From: Gavia stellata
Lineage: Eukaryota > Chordata > Aves > Gaviiformes > Gaviidae
Length of the DNA stretch: 64,000 nt
Direction of reading: 5' to 3'
Assembly: GCF_030936135.1 (NCBI RefSeq)
Contig: NC_082637.1
Coordinates: forward strand, 58,434,775-58,498,774
Shown here: positions 60,076 through 64,000 of the stretch, in pieces
Layout of the letters: each line of letters begins with the position of its first letter
Numbering within the stretch: the first letter of the stretch is position 1
Made by a program: the position numbers and the translations under genes
Notes under the pieces: generated by a model
The model's input: the letters and a program-made list of their open reading frames with translations, nothing else
Databases searched by the model: none
Told to the model about the DNA's origin: nothing

Positions 60076-61599
60076 AAAAGGCTGCTTCTTCCCCTGCTGT
60101 GCACTGAAAGAGGCAGGGAACAAGATGTCCTGAGCTGCAGAACTAAGCAGCCAGATACCTCAGGGGTGCACCTTTGGGTTGACTAGCATTGAGTAAGTTG
60201 CAACCTTTAATCACAGCAAGGGCATTAGTAATATCTGCTGCATGGATTATCTGCTTGCTGCTGACACTGCAGGTTTTATATGCTGGGGTGCTAATAAGTT
60301 CTCTCTCTTCAGCTACAGATTTTCATGAAACTGTAGGAGCTTTCCTGATTTTGAGAAGGCTGTCCTTCTGTCAAGTTTTGTTAAAACTTGCTAACATTAA
60401 AAAAAAAAAAAAGGAAGGGAAAGGGGAAGGAAATAGGCAGACGTACTAGTTTTGTGCATTCCTTACTGCCTAAGGAGCCCAGGTTAAAGTGGTGCCTGAA
60501 AGTCTAATTAAAGACCATGCAGGCTCATTATGTGCAGAATGTGTGTGTGGAGGTGGAGGTGGAACTAAGATTGCTCAAACAATTTTTATTCTGGCATTTC
60601 CTAATGTTTTAAAATTTAAATAAGCAAGCCTTCATTCATTTTAATTCCACAAAAATATAGTGAAAAGTGTTGTTGTTACATAAATGGATTCACCATCCAC
60701 TGCTGTTCAGTCTCTTGGCCTGATACTAGAAGCACGAGGAGGCTTCCCCAGGGAATTCTGGATTTTGGTTAATCTGAACCTTTGCATGCTAAATAAAGTG
60801 TGTATTTGTATGGTTTGTGGCAGACAAGGCTCCAAAGACTCATTCTGTATACCTGAAAGGCCAGCATCCTGTTTGTTTCCACAGCGCACACCGGAAGGTG
60901 AATTGGAAGAAACCAGTAAAATCTTCATTTCCAAGACTGTCATGATGCAAGCCACCTTCATGGAGCAGAAGACCATACATTAAAAAAAAAAAAAAAAAAA
61001 AGGAAAAAAAAGGAGACCAGTTATTAAGTGCACAGAGCAAACCAGGACAAAGGATCTCCCAGACTGCAAGAGACTATTGCCTATGCTAGTTCCACATTAC
61101 TGGCAGGTATGGAGAGGAAACAGGAATGCCAAAGTCACTGCGCTTGCATGTTTGCAGACTGCTGAACCAGACACTTTCCTCCAGACATAAGGATCAATTA
61201 CTCGCTTGGCCAAACAGAGCAAAACAGGCCAGTCAAAACAGAAAAGTATGTTCGAAGACATCAAAATGTATGTTCAACACCCTGGCTAGCAAACCAGTTG
61301 TCAGGGAGCTGAATCTCTTGACAGTGGGGCAGGTCCTGGGAATTGTTCCTCTTGTTGCCATCTTTGGCAGTTGTGAGCCTGGAAAACAAACATGTCACCT
61401 AAGAGAACTGCAAGCAGCTGACAGAGCTGCAGGGAGCTAACAGTCACCTCTGCCACTCTAAACACCAGTGAAAGACTAGTCCATTAAACAGTCTTACCTC
61501 TGACTATTTTTCTACAGAATACAGTTTTAAAGACTTTACACTTTGGCTTGCTCCTTCTTGTGAGGATGTTCTTTTTCCCAAGGCAAAGTATAGATTTGT
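60076..61599. other. no gene; poly-A runs
   Basis: Contains A14 at 60399-60412 and A20 at 60982-61001, the latter followed by a second A run. A plus-strand open frame of 99 codons (60684-60983) ends in the A20 run, but has no known relative. Confidence 0.45.
60982..61001. repeat. A20 homopolymer
   Basis: A pure A run preceded by ACATT. It could be the tail of a retrocopy on the plus strand, but no parent gene is recognisable to the left, and the nearest AATAAA lies about 190 bp upstream. Confidence 0.8.

Positions 61600-64000
<2,401 letters not shown>

Noticed and set aside
60684..60983. 99-codon frame ending at an A20 run, as a processed retrocopy
   Set aside because: No recognisable parent protein, no close polyadenylation signal and no target duplication seen.

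Overview
The window is vertebrate nuclear DNA, almost certainly from a bird. The evidence is the exon-intron structure with GT-AG splice sites, CpG-island promoters, CR1 as the only LINE family seen, no Alu/B1-like SINEs, and a Topors-like RING gene of the type expanded in avian genomes. I cannot name the species.

Layout. From 1 to 4.2 kb there is AT-rich non-repetitive DNA with one weak exon candidate on the minus strand. From 4.2 to 7.0 kb there are CR1 pieces, a 52-bp minisatellite and local duplications. A Topors-like RING-finger gene lies on the minus strand at 7.2-8.2 kb. A decayed CR1 on the plus strand fills 9.3-11.0 kb. Between 11 and 16.3 kb I recognise nothing. At 16.4-17.7 kb there are exon-like blocks of a broken coiled-coil gene on the plus strand. 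At 18.15-22.14 kb a pyrimidine tract, a CpG island with an array of NRF1-type palindromes and a 2.4-kb C/A-rich minisatellite lie side by side, with no recognisable gene attached. From 22.1 to 28.9 kb there is no gene that I can see.

The main gene is SLC49A3 (MFSD7), an orphan major facilitator transporter. I could assemble it completely on the minus strand: 10 coding exons from 55124 down to 30758, all introns GT-AG, all phases compatible, giving 1419 bp and 472 residues. Exon 1 lies in a CpG island at 54.6-55.4 kb. Introns 1 and 3 carry CR1 copies.

Beyond the SLC49A3 promoter lie a G-rich tract (56.2 kb), a solo-LTR-like insert inside an old CR1 (58.2-59.0 kb), another old CR1 region to 60.1 kb, and at 61.6 kb to the window end a young CR1. 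The 3' part of that CR1 is on the minus strand, while its ORF2 start is on the plus strand and stays open for 633 codons to the edge. This head-to-head arrangement fits a 5'-inverted (twin-primed) insertion.

In mammals SLC49A3 lies between MYL5 and PCGF3. I recognise neither here. No operon-like cooperation is expected; the genes are separate transcription units.
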